DNA from: Nematostella vectensis
Lineage: Eukaryota > Cnidaria > Anthozoa > Actiniaria > Edwardsiidae
DNA length: 64,000 bases
Direction of reading: 5' to 3'
Assembly: GCF_932526225.1 (NCBI RefSeq)
Contig: NC_064035.1
Coordinates: forward strand, 19,271,969 to 19,335,968
The position numbers were made by a program, and so were the translations under genes. The notes beneath the pieces are model-generated. The model made no database searches, had not been told where the DNA came from, and was given only the letters and a program-made list of their open reading frames with translations. Below are positions 27,501 to 40,268 of this stretch, one piece after another (the first letter of the stretch is position 1; the number at the start of each line of letters is the position of its first letter).

Positions 27501-30500
27501 TGAATGGTGCCTTGTTGAGCTACTTTACCGTGGGAAGTTTTACATGTTCTACATCTATACATGAGAAAATTGAGGCATATCTGAATAGTGAATTACAAGC
27601 TGAGTGGCAAGAATGATTTTTGTAGGAAACGAAATGCCTGTTACAAGATAGCTTAGCTCGAGTTGTGTGACAAGCTGCAATCTGCGAAATGCTTCCCCTT
27701 GTGTCGTCTCCTAAAGCGAGAATCAATTGGAATTCTCAGTACCAGAAATAAAAATGGACGTTTGTTGAACTCATGAAGATGTTGCTGGTGTGCCTAGACC
27801 GCCCACCCAATAAAATTGACACCGAATCTGCTACATCATGACCAAACCATTACTGTTTTACCACAAATCTAAACATTAATTAAGATTCATAAAAGTGAGC
27901 TCAAAATATATATTTTATTAACACTATCTTGGTACCGCAACCCATTGCTTATCCGCGATTGATTTGAGTTTGTGGACCGTGCGCTAATGATCGGCCTCTT
28001 GATTTTGTTCGTATGGCCCTTTGTTTTCACTCATGTAACGAGCGCCGCAAATTTAAGTTTCTTCCGTATATTTTTAAGTCTATTTAATGTAATCCGAATC
28101 ACGTTAATAATTAGTTCGTGTTTTTTTAACTGAAATAGTCAGATCCAGAGTTGTTGTTTGACATCTCGCGCATTTTCGGCGAAACAACAGTCGAAGAGAT
28201 TACGTTAACTAATATATAATAATATATAGGACGAGCGATGTCTAACAGTCCCATAAATGATTGTTTTACCCATTATTGTGGTCCGGCTAGCACTAGCCGA
28301 TTGCGAACCGTTTTTTTCTAGTCCTTTTTTTTCAAGGTTCCGTTTGTTCTCTTGGGCGCTGTTGTGGCGAAGCTAAAAGCTTGTGTTCGATTTTATCAGC
28401 CAGTAATCCGTTCGACATATCTCAGATACTGCAATGATATTCCAAATACAAATAAAAGAGCAAGTAATAATGATTATGGCTGGACATGAGTTGAAAGGTT
28501 TTTCTCTGATTATCAGCGAGCAATGTGCTCCCTTCGAACATGCTATTATATCGAGGTAACTGAATCGTTTATTTTTTTTTCTAAGTTGTTCTCCAGTGCA
28601 GCTAGACCTGAGGCATTTGATGTCTTTAGTGTTTGTCCGAGGAAAGTCTTTGTTCTTGTTGGAGCAGTTTCCTGTAGAGTGTGTATCTTTAGCTTTATCA
28701 GACCCATCTCTAGCTGACATTGGAGGCGTGTTCCTTTTTGTAGCTTTGAACTCTTATAGACAGACATGCCGATAACATGGCTGCGCTTAAACCACTGAAT
28801 CTCCCAACATGCTACCAACTAAACCCTTCGAACTCTAAATGAAGAGAAACTCAAAACACTGGTCTTTGGAAGGACTTTGTTTCCGCCTAGTCAATAATTT
28901 ACTTAAACTTTTTTTTGTGATCTCGAATTTTAAGTAAGAAAGAATTGTGATATGCCACAACTTTTTTATTTGAATTTGTAAGCTCGAGCTTGGCTAAGGC
29001 ATGTTTCAAAAATATAGTATTTTTAGATTTTGTTACTTTTGTAACAAAAAAACTTTTTCATTCAAGATTAAGCAGTCTAATGTTTTATAGATGTATTCAA
29101 GTAAAATACTAAAGGGTTGTTGGTGTAAAAGCTTTCTTCCTCCATGAATAATTATACTTCCTATTTTTTTTTACACAAATCCCGGGTCTTGTGCGCCAAG
29201 TTTGATTACTAAATCTTAAATTGCTAATCGAAAACAGCATTTATAACATTTACTTCATGGCTTTTTAAATTAACATTTATTACTTTGAGTTGCTTCTACC
29301 CTACTTAGGGGAATGTCATTTTGCTAACACGAGTATTCCATGCAACAACATACTTCTTGCTTTAGAATTTACCGGCTGTGTGTTAAAAGACAGCGTTTAA
29401 TTGTGTCTATTATTTTTGGAGTTCCCACTGCTTTCTTCTCTTCATTTGTGTTTTCTTCGTTTGCTGGCACAATATTTTTTATCGTTTGTGTTTCAACTTT
29501 TTTCTTCCCCGCTTTTCTTGCGTTGTCACAATGTTTACCATCTTTTAAAGATTTTCACGAGTGTTGTGATCACAAAAATCATAACAATTTATCAATTACC
29601 CCGCCCTCCTTTAAGTGCTCATTATATCTCGTCTTTAAGCTCTAACTTCACAATCGACGGAGTGATGGTCGCTGCCTATACACATCAATAGCCATCAATT
29701 CTTTGTCACAAGTTCAATTTGCAGCAGTCTTAACGCATCTTTTGTAACATTTAGCGTAATTTCGCTAGTTGTCACTAGTTGCCGCCAGTTCTACAAACCG
29801 CAAATGACAGCTTCCTAGCCACAAGAATTGAATGTGTTTAGTGTTTTTGTACTTATTTATTAATGTACCATTAATAAAACATCATTGCACGCGCACGAAA
29901 CTACCTACAAAGTTTAACGCAACAAATTCGATTTTTTTCACCAGGCAAAGCAATTCTCATGTTACTCCCCCGAATTCAACATACTGAAAGAACTTTATAA
30001 ATTAAAGTTTATTTTAACGAAACCTCGGCTATCGTTCTAATGTAAATTGAAAATTATTTTGATTTCAAACAAACACGGAAGGCACGAGAAACAATAAATA
30101 CAGGTTGAATGAGAATGGTTATGGTTATGAGCTCCCAGAAGTTCACTGAAAAAGACCAACACGGAAAAATGTTTGTCTTTAGGTCATTAAATGAAGCGTT
30201 TTTGATAGCCTTTTTCCCTTACCTAGTTCCGTTTCTTATTCGTTTACATTGGTCGCATCTAGAACATGAATTGTTTTCATATATAGTTTTTTTTTATTTA
30301 CAGGCATTGACTCTTAAAATTTTACAAATTTTTTCTATAAATGCATATGTTTCCTTTTTCTTATTTGCCTTATTTTCCATATGCTCTTATTTGTTCGTTG
30401 TGTAGCTCTTATCTAAATTCGCTACCTCAAAGAACTATCCTGCCATATTCAAAAATTAACGAAATGAGAAAGTCGCCATAAGAAGGAAATTTGATCCTCT

Positions 30501-33210
30501 AATAGATTTGTCGCATTGAAAAGCTTGACAGGCCATAATCTTTGTCGTATGCGTTAAAAACTTGATAATCCTTGGACGCCTGTAGCTTGACTCTGTAGGC
30601 GGATGCCGTGCAAGGTCCTATGACATCGTGCGCCAACCGATTCATCTTTTTCTCCGAAAACTTTGTCCAGTATTTAACCAGCGTCTACCGGGCTTCTATC
30701 CATAGGTGTGTAGTGTATTCTGTAGATATCTATCCATAAGCCTTCTTTAGTATAATGCATTGACAGCCAAGCTTAACAGATGTACGAAATAGAGGATTAT
30801 ACATTCCCAATCGAACAACGCACCCCCTATGTCAAACCCTAATACCGTATCAACTTTCGAGAACGAAAATAGACAGCTAGTTAAAGTCTTATTCAGTCAC
30901 CGGCCAAATCGGAGCTGGAAAGGGTCGTCTGTTTCTGGATAATCATGGTGTAGGATGTTTGCGTGTTTTTGCTCTACTTGTTTTGGGCTTTATTTAGGAG
31001 AGTTTCAAAATGGACTTCACCTAACCTCGCCCTTCGGAGCTACGGAAAGCACTAACAGAAGACGTTTTTTTTCGCAAATTCAAGCAAACAACTCTTGCTT
31101 ATTTCAACCAAATTGTCATGACCACAATTGTTTTGCTAGTTGTGTTAAGGTAAGAGATCCACCGAAATATTTATATTCGTGTCCTTGCCGAATTTATTTC
31201 GCTATTATAAATTCCTCGTAACAATTAACGGCATAGATAGCGCAGTAAAAAAAACTTTATTGTTCTTGCTCGCTTTTAGGGTATCAAGCTGAGGTAGAGT
31301 TGCGAAGATGGCTCCCTTTTCCCTCTCTTCTTTTATTCTACACTTTTATTTAAAGCACAGCGAGGTCTTTATTTAAATAGAGATAGGTAATTGGGTGCAT
31401 TTGAGTGTAGGCGAAGTAATGCAAGCAGCGTGATACCACTAATAAACTCCATTTACTTGTTGCAAGTCAACTTGCGCATGTGAACAGAACACGAATCGCG
31501 TCATCGCGATAGAGTCGTGAAGGAATCGACGCTAGAAATAGAAAACGTCGGCTATTTCAGAGAGAACCATTCACTAGCCGCGATGTTAGCGGCTCAAACT
31601 AACATCTCGTGATCCGCAGGAGAAATAAGAAAATACCAACGCAGAGATTTGAAAGCCTGTGGAGGTTAGCACGCACATGAATAGTTACTACTAAAGGCAA
31701 GCTTACAGTAGCGCTTACGCCACTTCTAGATAGATGTGTCAGATAGCCCGCGCCTGTGTTATCTATCGCGATACTTCTGCATTTCTCGGGGTTATTCGGG
31801 GATTTGGTGTGTCGGTGTTTGCGTGTTGCCTCACAGTTAAATCAGGCGCTCGCTGTTGGTAAGCTCACCAGGCCTTCTATTTCACACGTACCCTCGTCGT
31901 TCCAACGCAAATAATCGCTAAGTGAAACACGTTATGTGAAGAAACACACCGTTATAGTACAGCATGCTCTCGATTTAGACCAGCCAACCTTAGAAGGCAA
32001 GCACTTCAAGTAAGATGAGCTAGTTTAAGTCTTGTTTCGCCATGATTTGTGTCCCATAATCTGTTTTTTTTTGTTTGTGAAGTGAGGTGAAAGCGCCCTT
32101 TGAGGTGGAAGTACAGGTCATTCTAATTGTAATTGTATAGCTTGGCTTGTTCTAGCGGAAAATATATGCTTTGATATCATTTGACCACTAGCTTAATAAC
32201 GTGTTTTTCTCGTCAGAGATGATGTATTTGTTTTATTCCCTTAAATATGGTTTCATATTTAAACCAGTTTCATGTGTTATATTAGTATCCAGTCCAGTCG
32301 CAAGCTGTTCCTAATTTCAAATTTGAACCCGTCACAGTTTCCGCCCTCTAAAGTTCCACTCGAGCAATTCTGTACAAGTTTTAATAGTTTGATGTGTTGT
32401 TTTAACCTATGTCGGTTTCTTCTTTGAACTGATCCTGCTAGATTTGAGCACTCGATGTTAACTGTGTTCTTTGGTCGTTAATAAAACATTTATTTTCACG
32501 TTCTCTACACCGAAGACAAAAGCATTACTCTCTGAAAAGATAAATTCTGAATTTGTTTAAGTATGCAAATTTCATAGAAGGCAGATATTGCCAAAGAGTT
32601 AATCAAAGGCATTTCTACGGTTGTTAAGACTGTCAGGATATAAGTGACTCTGTGAGCACCATCCACGGCGGTTTTATTTTAACCCCTTATTTAAGTATAG
32701 TATTGGATGTTGCGCGTTAACCGTAAACAGTTAACCGAATCCAATCTTTGGTTAACGGTGATTCCTTCATAGTACTTCGAGCCATGGTACACGGTGCCGC
32801 TCTAGACTTTTTTGTTTGTTTGTTTGTTTGTTTGTTAAATATATCACTGCCCAAGCACCACGTGTATATACTCCCCTAAGCTTTGAATGTGTTATAACAC
32901 TATGAAAAATCATAAACCCATCCGTGTAAAACATCACAATGCAAATTATTATGTTTTGTATGTAACTTGAACTGGAACCGGGTATTTTTTGTTGTTGTTG
33001 TTGTTCAACAATAATGATTTTGATCTCACTTGAGACAAAAGAGCTGGATTTTGGTGCTTTTATGATTGCCTAAATTCACAATAAAAACGACAAATGGAAA
33101 TCCTAATTTTGGCAAATAGCTTATTGCTGTCTGTAAACAGCTCATCAGTAATTTTGTAACCGGCCGACTTCTAAAAAGGTCTTGCAAAACTCTTCTATTC
33201 TAAGTACTAT
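24508..33210. other. intergenic, no gene supported
   Basis: AT-rich sequence without a supportable exon. A (TTTG)n microsatellite lies at about 32809-32836 and (TTG)n at about 32989-33005. A minus-strand frame at 28546-28818 looks faintly coding but ends in several stops and was not accepted. Confidence 0.5.
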
Positions 33211-33520
33211 GCAGGCCCGTACCCAGGATTTTTCTTAGGGGGGTGCGAAATCCGAAAAAGTGACCTAATTTTTCTGGGGGGGGGGGGGAGTGATTTTTCT
33301 GATAACAATCTGACCACCCCTGAAAGTACAAAAAAGGATTTTTTTATGCCTGTGCAGTATCTCCAAGACATTGATGGATTGACAACATACCAGAGTGATC
33401 TAGCTTATGCTAGATATATATAGTTTTGTCTACAAATAGCACGTTTATTACCGAAAATGGACTTTAGGCCGTTGTGGGGGTTTGTTCGCGCCCGCTGTAC
33501 CACCCTGTGTACATGCCTGC
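33211..33520. mobile_element. MITE of about 310 bp with terminal inverted repeats
   Basis: The left end reads GCAGGCCCGTACCCAGG. The right end is its inverse, CCTGTGTACATGCCTGC, giving imperfect TIRs of about 17 bp. The flanks read CTAT before and TATG after, compatible with a TAT target duplication. The interior holds a run of 13 G at 33276-33288 and no coding sequence. This is a non-autonomous DNA transposon; its superfamily is not determined. Confidence 0.6.
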
Positions 33521-34541
33521 TATGTTATTGCCAGTTTGCTTAGTCTCAAAGATGCCAGAATTTGTCCTAAACTTGCCTAAATGTAAACCTTATCTACAAA
33601 CAATCTATTTAAACTATAAACAAAATCGACTGACACGCGTTAACTAAGCTTTACAGCATCGCCCGCTTTCCCGTGGAACAGGTAAAAAGCTCGCCTTTTG
33701 CCAAATTAGTATTGAGAACGATGTGCTCAGTTAAAAAAAATTGAACCTGTAAATCGCTCCCTCTGGGTCCATATCTGTATGGGATAGTTTCTGGTTTTCG
33801 CCCATCAATCTTATTGCTTTTATTAAAACTGTCATGTGCGCGGCAGGGTCCCTTGGTTTGCACGGTTACCGGTGTGTGTGACTCACTTCATTGGCTTTGT
33901 TCTACGTGTTCTGGACGGGGTGTCAGCGAAACAATAACTTTCCACTAAATCACGTTATAACAACTCGCTTTGTGTGCTCCGTTGAACAGTACAGATAGAT
34001 AGTTATATAAGCATTTCACCATTTTATAGTATCAGTCAGATTTTGCGCTTAGAGGATTAAGGTTTAGTTCTAGGTTTGTTTAGCCTTTGTTTGTTTAGTC
34101 GTTTTTCAGTCATATTGGGACTTGGACTAATCAATATAAGCAATTTCTGATTATCAAAATATGTGTTTACATGTATAATTATTCGGAAAAGACAAACACT
34201 TTTACAATGTATAATACACATTGGAGAAATGATGGATTCTGTGCAAGACTTAACGATGCCCGGTGCTTGACTTTTGTATTCACTTTTAAGAGATTAACGC
34301 GTTCATTTTTCACTCGTACATTATACAATTTAAGACGTTAAGCACATTTACCCTTATTTGTTGCTTAGTAATGGAAAGTAGATCTGTGACTTAGACGGCC
34401 ATTTGTTCTGAAGTAAAGATCGTTGTAAAAGATCAATTACCAACATATTGGAATATACTTAATAGAAGACGCGAGATATTACATGTACTCTCGCCTACTT
34501 TACCACACTAGCGGCAGGTGGTGGTTTTGTTTTAATGAGCG

Positions 34542-34549
34542 TATAAAAG
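34542..34549 (+). promoter_or_regulatory. candidate TATA box of the plus-strand otx gene
   Basis: TATAAAAG lies about 460 bp upstream of the otx start codon, in a less AT-rich stretch after GGCAGGTGGTGG. It would imply a 5' UTR of roughly 430 nt or an unseen 5' intron. Motif evidence only. Confidence 0.3.
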
Positions 34550-35008
34550 TGACTCCTCTCTAGTCCTCGCAAAAAGAGGGAATGAGTTTGAGATGGGCAT
34601 GTGATCTCCTCGTGTAATAGGGTATATGACTAGCGCTGTTGGTTCACCGGCGTGCGGGGAACTCATGTGGCGAAAACCCCGCTATCTGAATAGCGCTCCT
34701 ACCTCTTTAAGGCATTAGGGTTAAACTCTCCCGCTAAGTCTACTCTTGTTTGTTCTCCTCCGTGATACGTTCTGAAAAGGTCATACTTTATGCACACAGT
34801 ATCCAGAATAAAAAAAGAGATCTTTTATTTAATAGGCAAACTGCAAATTTGAAAGACGGCTCATTTAGTTCGTCATTCCAGTTTCCTGAGTTAAACACCC
34901 TCCCCTTCCCTAGCAAACGCTCACTTTTCCTATAGCTAACCTGAAAGTATGTCTGTGTCACAGATAAGACGACTTGGCTGAGTGACAGGACAGACAAGTC
35001 ACATGATC

Positions 35009-36159
35009 ATGGCAGGGTACTACGGCCATATACCAAGCTATCCGATGAATTCCCACGCTATGGGCATCACCCCGCCTAATATCGACTTCTTCAATCGCAT
35101 GGTCTCGCCTTCATGCTGTAAGTTGCCATTACATCTCCGTGGTTCTTGTATAGCGAGAAATTCCCACAGGAAAAACAGCGGGTGTGAGATGGAAATGATT
35201 AGCTATTGGCGTATATTTGTTTTTATAAAGCTATACTCGTGTTCTCAATAATTATGTCCCGCGTTTCAGCTCACCCTACGCGGAAACAGCGTCGAGAGCG
35301 AACAACCTTCACCAAAAATCAACTGGAGGTCTTGGAAGAACTTTTCGCCAAGACTCGCTACCCCGACATCTTCATGAGAGAAGAAGTCGCCATTAAAATC
35401 AACCTTCCAGAGTCCAGAGTACAGGTGAGACTACCCACTTTCCAGACACTGAATAATTTGCTGGAATCACAGGTGACCAGAGTATTAGCGCGTCAGTATA
35501 TGTGGCCGCTTAGCTCTGCTGAAATGGGTTCCATTCCCCGGTTAAGACATCACGTGCCCTGTTTCTCGGCCTTGCATTTTATTTGTTGCTTATCACTTCC
35601 AAGACGTGTTATTTATTACGATATGGAAAAGTCAAAAAAATTGTAAAGCGCTTTAAGCAATTATTTATTTTAGCGCAAATTGGAAAAGAATTTAAAGTTT
35701 AAAGTTTTTTCATGGTTTCAGGTCTGGTTCAAGAATAGAAGAGCTAAAACGAGGCAACTCGAAAAAGCAGCAGAAAACAAGCAAAAACCCGAGCGAAAAC
35801 CTTCCACCTCAACTAATAGTACACCCACGACATCAGCAGCTACTCCACCTACACCGCTGCCACCACACCCAGTAGCAAAAGACACGAGTTCCAAATCTAG
35901 TCCATCGCCTTACGATCTTCCGAGCTGTAGCGGTAATTTATGGAATCCTGTAACGAGTGCGAACTCCCCACTGCCGCCAGCGCCGAACTACGGTCCTCCT
36001 GTGCTTACGAACACATCTGGGCCTGTATTTATGCCTCCTCCACCACATACGCAATCTTACAGGAGACAATTTACAAATCCGGACTGCTCGTACAGTATCC
36101 CTTCACCGTACACCATGAACCGGCAAATGGCGAACCCGTACAACCCAACACACATGTGA
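35009..36159 (+). CDS. otx: otx homeobox transcription factor, complete (233 aa)
   Basis: Otx-class K50 paired-like homeodomain protein acting in the nucleus. Exons are 35009-35117, 35270-35424 and 35722-36159 (109+155+438 nt), with GT-AG introns in phase 1 and phase 0. The homeodomain spans roughly residues 41-102. Exon 2 ends LPESRVQ and exon 3 begins [12 protein letters not shown], giving lysine 50 at residue 92, which specifies TAATCC-type sites in this family. The N-terminus is [13 protein letters not shown]. The C-terminal tail is rich in Pro, Ser and Thr, with a possible WSP-like NLWNPV motif; the bilaterian Otx tail repeats are not seen. An in-frame ATG six bases upstream (35003) could also start the protein. 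I chose 35009 because the paralogue also starts MAG. Head-to-head with the otx gene at 3497. Which of the described anemone otx genes this is cannot be told here. Confidence 0.95.
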
Positions 36160-37487
36160 TCCAGACTCTTGGTGAGACACGTTCTGCTTTACAAGGGTTA
36201 TTGTGCGTGTATGAGCCAGAAGATCTGCACAAGGATGATCCATAGTGAAGGTGTCTCTTGTTACAGTTATAGTTTTTATAACTATATGATAGAAAGTAGT
36301 ACCTTGAGCCCAAATAGGTAGAAGTAGATATGAAGTGTGCAGCTCAAAGCACCAGATTATTGTTTTCAAAAGTGATTCCCCAAGGGGTCTCGATCAAGTT
36401 TTAACTTATTCCAAGAAATGCTTCGACAGCTAAGATCTAAAAATGGACTTAAGAAATCCCAGGGCATGTTGGGTAAATCAAGAGACTGCTGGGAAATATC
36501 AGGGAATGCTTGGTGTGCCCTGAGCATGCTGGGAAATATCAGGGAAAGCTTGGTGTGCCATGGGCCCCTGAGAATGCTGGGAAATATCAGGGAATGGTTG
36601 GTGTGCCCTGAACATGCTGGGAATTTCACAGAAGCACAGAAGGCCATGAGGTTTAGTAGAAGAAGTCTAAACGCGCTTTTGTGATTCATGTTTTCTGCCA
36701 AGCTGCCACTCGTCGCAACCACCGCACGCACACTCTCACTGAGCCAAACCTTATACACTACTCAGACACATTTTAGAATTGTTTAGGCAAAAGTGTAAAA
36801 CAGTGATTAAGGTGTGTTATTTAAATAACTATGATTATTAAAATCTGTCCTGATCTACAAACAGGATTAAGACATTTCTTAACTTTAGTAACAGAAATAT
36901 CCATAGCCATCTGAAAGACTTCTTTTTAAAGTATCGGGTACTTTACCCCTTTAACGAGGAAGCCACAGCACGGAATATCCAAAAAAAGTTTAAGGTTTAG
37001 GGGTGAGTAAGTTAGAGCTCACTATGGAAATGTCGATAGCGAGGAATGCAGCATAGCACATCAGTGCTTACTCCATCCGTGTATTTAAGTGCAATATAGA
37101 CACCAAAGCTATTTGAAATTATGTATTTTCCATATAGAAATAAGAATGATGGAATTGTGATTAATATATATCAGTGTACATATGACTATTCAAGAAATGG
37201 GAATAACAGTTTTTTAACTATTTTATTACAAAAACCTATAGATGTACCTCTAAATGTATGCAGAATTAGTAATTAAGAGAAATTAGGGCGGCTGCTTATT
37301 GCTAAAAATAAACAATGTTTTGCCAATGAGTCAATGCTTGCCATCTTCGGTATAAAACAATGAACGTGGGTCCTCGTAATGACCAGTGGTCCTTGTAATG
37401 GCTTGCAATTCTTGTAATGGTTTGGGGTCCTTTATAGCTTGTGGTTCTTGTCATGGGATCTTTGTTATAGCTTTGGGACCTAGTCAT
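36160..37487 (+). other. 3' flank of otx with short tandem repeats
   Basis: Downstream of the otx stop. A 39-46 bp unit with core GCTGGGAAATATCAGGGAA and TTGGTGTGCC is repeated three to four times at about 36455-36630. A weaker CTTGTAATGG-type repeat occupies 37366-37487. AATAAA at 37307-37312 is a candidate poly(A) signal, but too distant to trust. No further exon is supported. Confidence 0.55.
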
Positions 37488-40268
37488 GGGTCACCCTGCA
37501 CCAATGTGCGGATAGGTATGAGTTACCCTGCACTAAGTGTGGATATGTATGGGTTACCTTGCACTAGGTGTGGATAGGTAAGGGTTACCCTGCACCAGGT
37601 GTGGATAGGTAAGGGTTACCCTGCAATAGGTGTGGATAGGTAAGGGTTACCTTGCACTAGGTGTGGATAGGTAAGGGTCACCCTGCACTAGGTGTGGATA
37701 GGTAAGGGTCACCCTACACAAGGTGTGGATAGGTAAGGGTTACCCTACACAAGGTGTGGATAGGTGAGGGTTACCCTACACAAGGTGTGGATAGGTAAGG
37801 GTCACCCTGCACTAGGTGTGGATAGGTAAGGGTTACCCTGCACTAGTTGTGGATAGGTAAGGGTTACGCTACACAAGGTGTGGATAGGTAAGGGTTACCC
37901 TGCACAAGGTGTGGATAGGTGAGGGTTACCCTGCACCAGGTGTGGATGGGTAAGTGTTACCCTGCACTAGGTGTGGATAGGTAAGGGTCACCCTGCACTA
38001 GTTGTGGATAGGTAAGGGTTACGCTACACAAGGTGTGGATAGGTAAGGGTTACCCTGAACCAGGTGTGGATAGGTAAGGGTTACCCTGCACTAGGTGTGG
38101 AAAGGTAAGGGTTACCCTGCACAAGGTGTTGATAGGTAAGGGCTATCCTGAACAAGGTGTGGATAGGTAAGGGTTACCCTGCACAAGGTGTGGAAAGGTA
38201 AGGGTTACCCTGCACAAGGTGTGGAAAGGTAAGGGTTACCCTGCACTAGGTGTGGAAAGGTAAGGGTTACCCTGCACTAGTTGTGGATAGGTAAGAGTTA
38301 CCCTGCACCAGGTGTGAATAGGTAAGGGTTACCCTGCACTAGTTGTGGATAGGTAAGGGTTACCCTGAACCAGGTGTGGATAGGTAAGGGTTACCCTGCA
38401 CTAGGTGTGGAAAGGTAAGGGTTACCCTGCACAAGGTGTTGATAGGTAAGGGCTATCCTGAACAAGGTGTGGATAGGTAAGGGTTACCCTGCACTAGGTG
38501 TGGATAGGTAAGGGTTACCCTACACAAGGTGTGGATAGGTAAGGGTTACCTTGAACCAGGTGTGGATAGGTAAGGGTTACCTTGCACTAGGTGTGGATAG
38601 GTAAGGGTTACCTTGAACCAGGTGCGGATAGGTATGAGTTACCCTGCACAAGGTGCGGATAGGTAAGGGTTACCCTGCACTAGGTGTGGAAAGGTAAGGG
38701 TTACCCTGCACTAGGTGTGGAAAGGTAAGGGTTACCCTGCACAAGGTGTGGATAGGTAAGGGTTACCCTGCACTAGGTGTGGAAAGGTAAGGGTTACCTT
38801 GCACTAGGTGTGGATAGGTAAGGGTCACCCTGCACTAGGTGTGGAAAGGTAAGGGTTACCCTGCACAAGGTGTTGATAGGTAAGGGCTATCCTGAACAAG
38901 GTGTGGATAGGTAAGGGTTGCCCTGCACTAGGTGTGGATAGGTAAGGGTTACCCTGCACAAGGTGTGGATGGGTAAGTGTTACCCTGCACAAGGTGTGGA
39001 TGGGTAAGTGTTACCCTGCACTAGGTGTGGAAAGGTAAGGGTTACCCTGCACTAGGTGTGGATAGGTAAGGGTTACCCTGCACTAGGTGTGGATAGATAA
39101 GGGTTACCCTGCACAAGGTGTGGATAGGTAAGGGTTACCCTGCACAAGGTGTGGATAGGTAAGGGTTACCCTGCACAAGGTGTGGATAGGTAAGGGTTAC
39201 CCTGCACTAGGTGTGGATAGGTAAGGGTTACCCTGCACAAGGTGTGGATGGGTAAGGGTTACCCTATACAAGGTGTGGATAGGTAAGGGTTACCCTGCAC
39301 TAGGTGTGGATAGGTAAGGGTTACCCTGCACTAGGTGCGGATAGGTAAGGGTTACCCTGCACTAGGTGTGGATAGGTAAGGGTTACCCTGCACAATGTGT
39401 TGATAGGTAAGGGTTACCCTGTACAAGGTATGGATAGGTAAGGGTTACCCTGCACTAGGTGTGGATAGGTAAGGGTTACCCTGCAATAGGTGTGGATAGG
39501 TAAGGGTTACCCTGCACAAGGTGTGGATAGGTAAGGGTTACCCTGAACCAGGTGTGGATAGGTAAGGGTTACCCTGCAATAGGTGTGGATAGGTAAGGGT
39601 TACCCTGCACAAGGTGTGGATAGGTAAGGGTTACCCTGCACAAGGTGTGGATAGGTAAGGGTTACCCTGCACCAGGTGTGGATAGATAAGGGTTACCCTG
39701 CACCAGGTGTGGATAGGTAAGGGTTACCCTGAACAAGGTGTAGATAGGTAAGGGTTACCCTACACAAGGTGTAGATAGGTAAGGGTTACCCTGCACCAGG
39801 TGTGGATAGATAAGGGTTACCCTGCACCAGGTGTGGATAGATAAGGGTTACCCTGCACAAGGTGTGGATAGGTAAGGGTTACCCTACACAAGGTGTAGAT
39901 AGGTAAGGGTTACCCTGCACCAGGTGTGGATAGGTAAGGGTTACCCTACACAAGGTGTGGATAGGTAAGGGTTACCCTGCACCAGGTGTGGATAGATAAG
40001 GGTTACCCTGCACCAGGTGTGGATAGGTAAGGGTTACCCTGAACCAGGTGTGGATAGGTAAGGGTTATCCTGCACTAGGTGTGGATAGGTAAGGGTTACC
40101 CTGCAATAGGTGTGGATAGGTAAGGGTTACCCTGCACTAGGTGTGGATGGGTAATGGTTACCCTGCACTAGGTGTGGAAAGGTAAGTGTTACCCTGAACC
40201 AGGTGTGGATAGGTAAGGGTTACCCTGCACTAGGTGTGGATAGGTAAGGGTTACCCTGCACCAGATGT
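37488..40268. repeat. 31-bp minisatellite, about 90 copies
   Basis: A continuous array with an exact 31-bp period. Each unit carries the near-palindrome GGTAAGGGTTACC followed by CTGCAC and AGGTGTGGATA. Rare variants recur at multiples of 31: the GGGCTATCCTG variant at 38141, 38451 and 38885 (310 and 434 bp apart), and GGTTACGCT at about 37862 and 38017 (155 bp apart). This shows block duplication of several units at a time without phase slippage. Stops interrupt the frames, so it is not a coding repeat. Confidence 0.97.

Noticed and set aside
28373..28818. Minus-strand frames with a faint coiled-coil look
   Set aside because: Continuation in either frame meets several stops and no splice signals connect the pieces.
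3498..34541. A third otx gene, tRNA or snRNA in the large intergenic region
   Set aside because: No other homeodomain signature, tRNA B-box-like arm or snRNA signature was recognised by eye; tRNAscan and Rfam searches would be decisive.
36366..36758. 130-codon minus-strand frame near the otx 3' end
   Set aside because: Its repeated residues come from the 39-46 bp tandem repeat beneath it.
37488..40268. Interstitial telomere repeat
   Set aside because: Each unit has only one GGGTTA hexamer inside a 31-bp unit; there is no run of TTAGGG.
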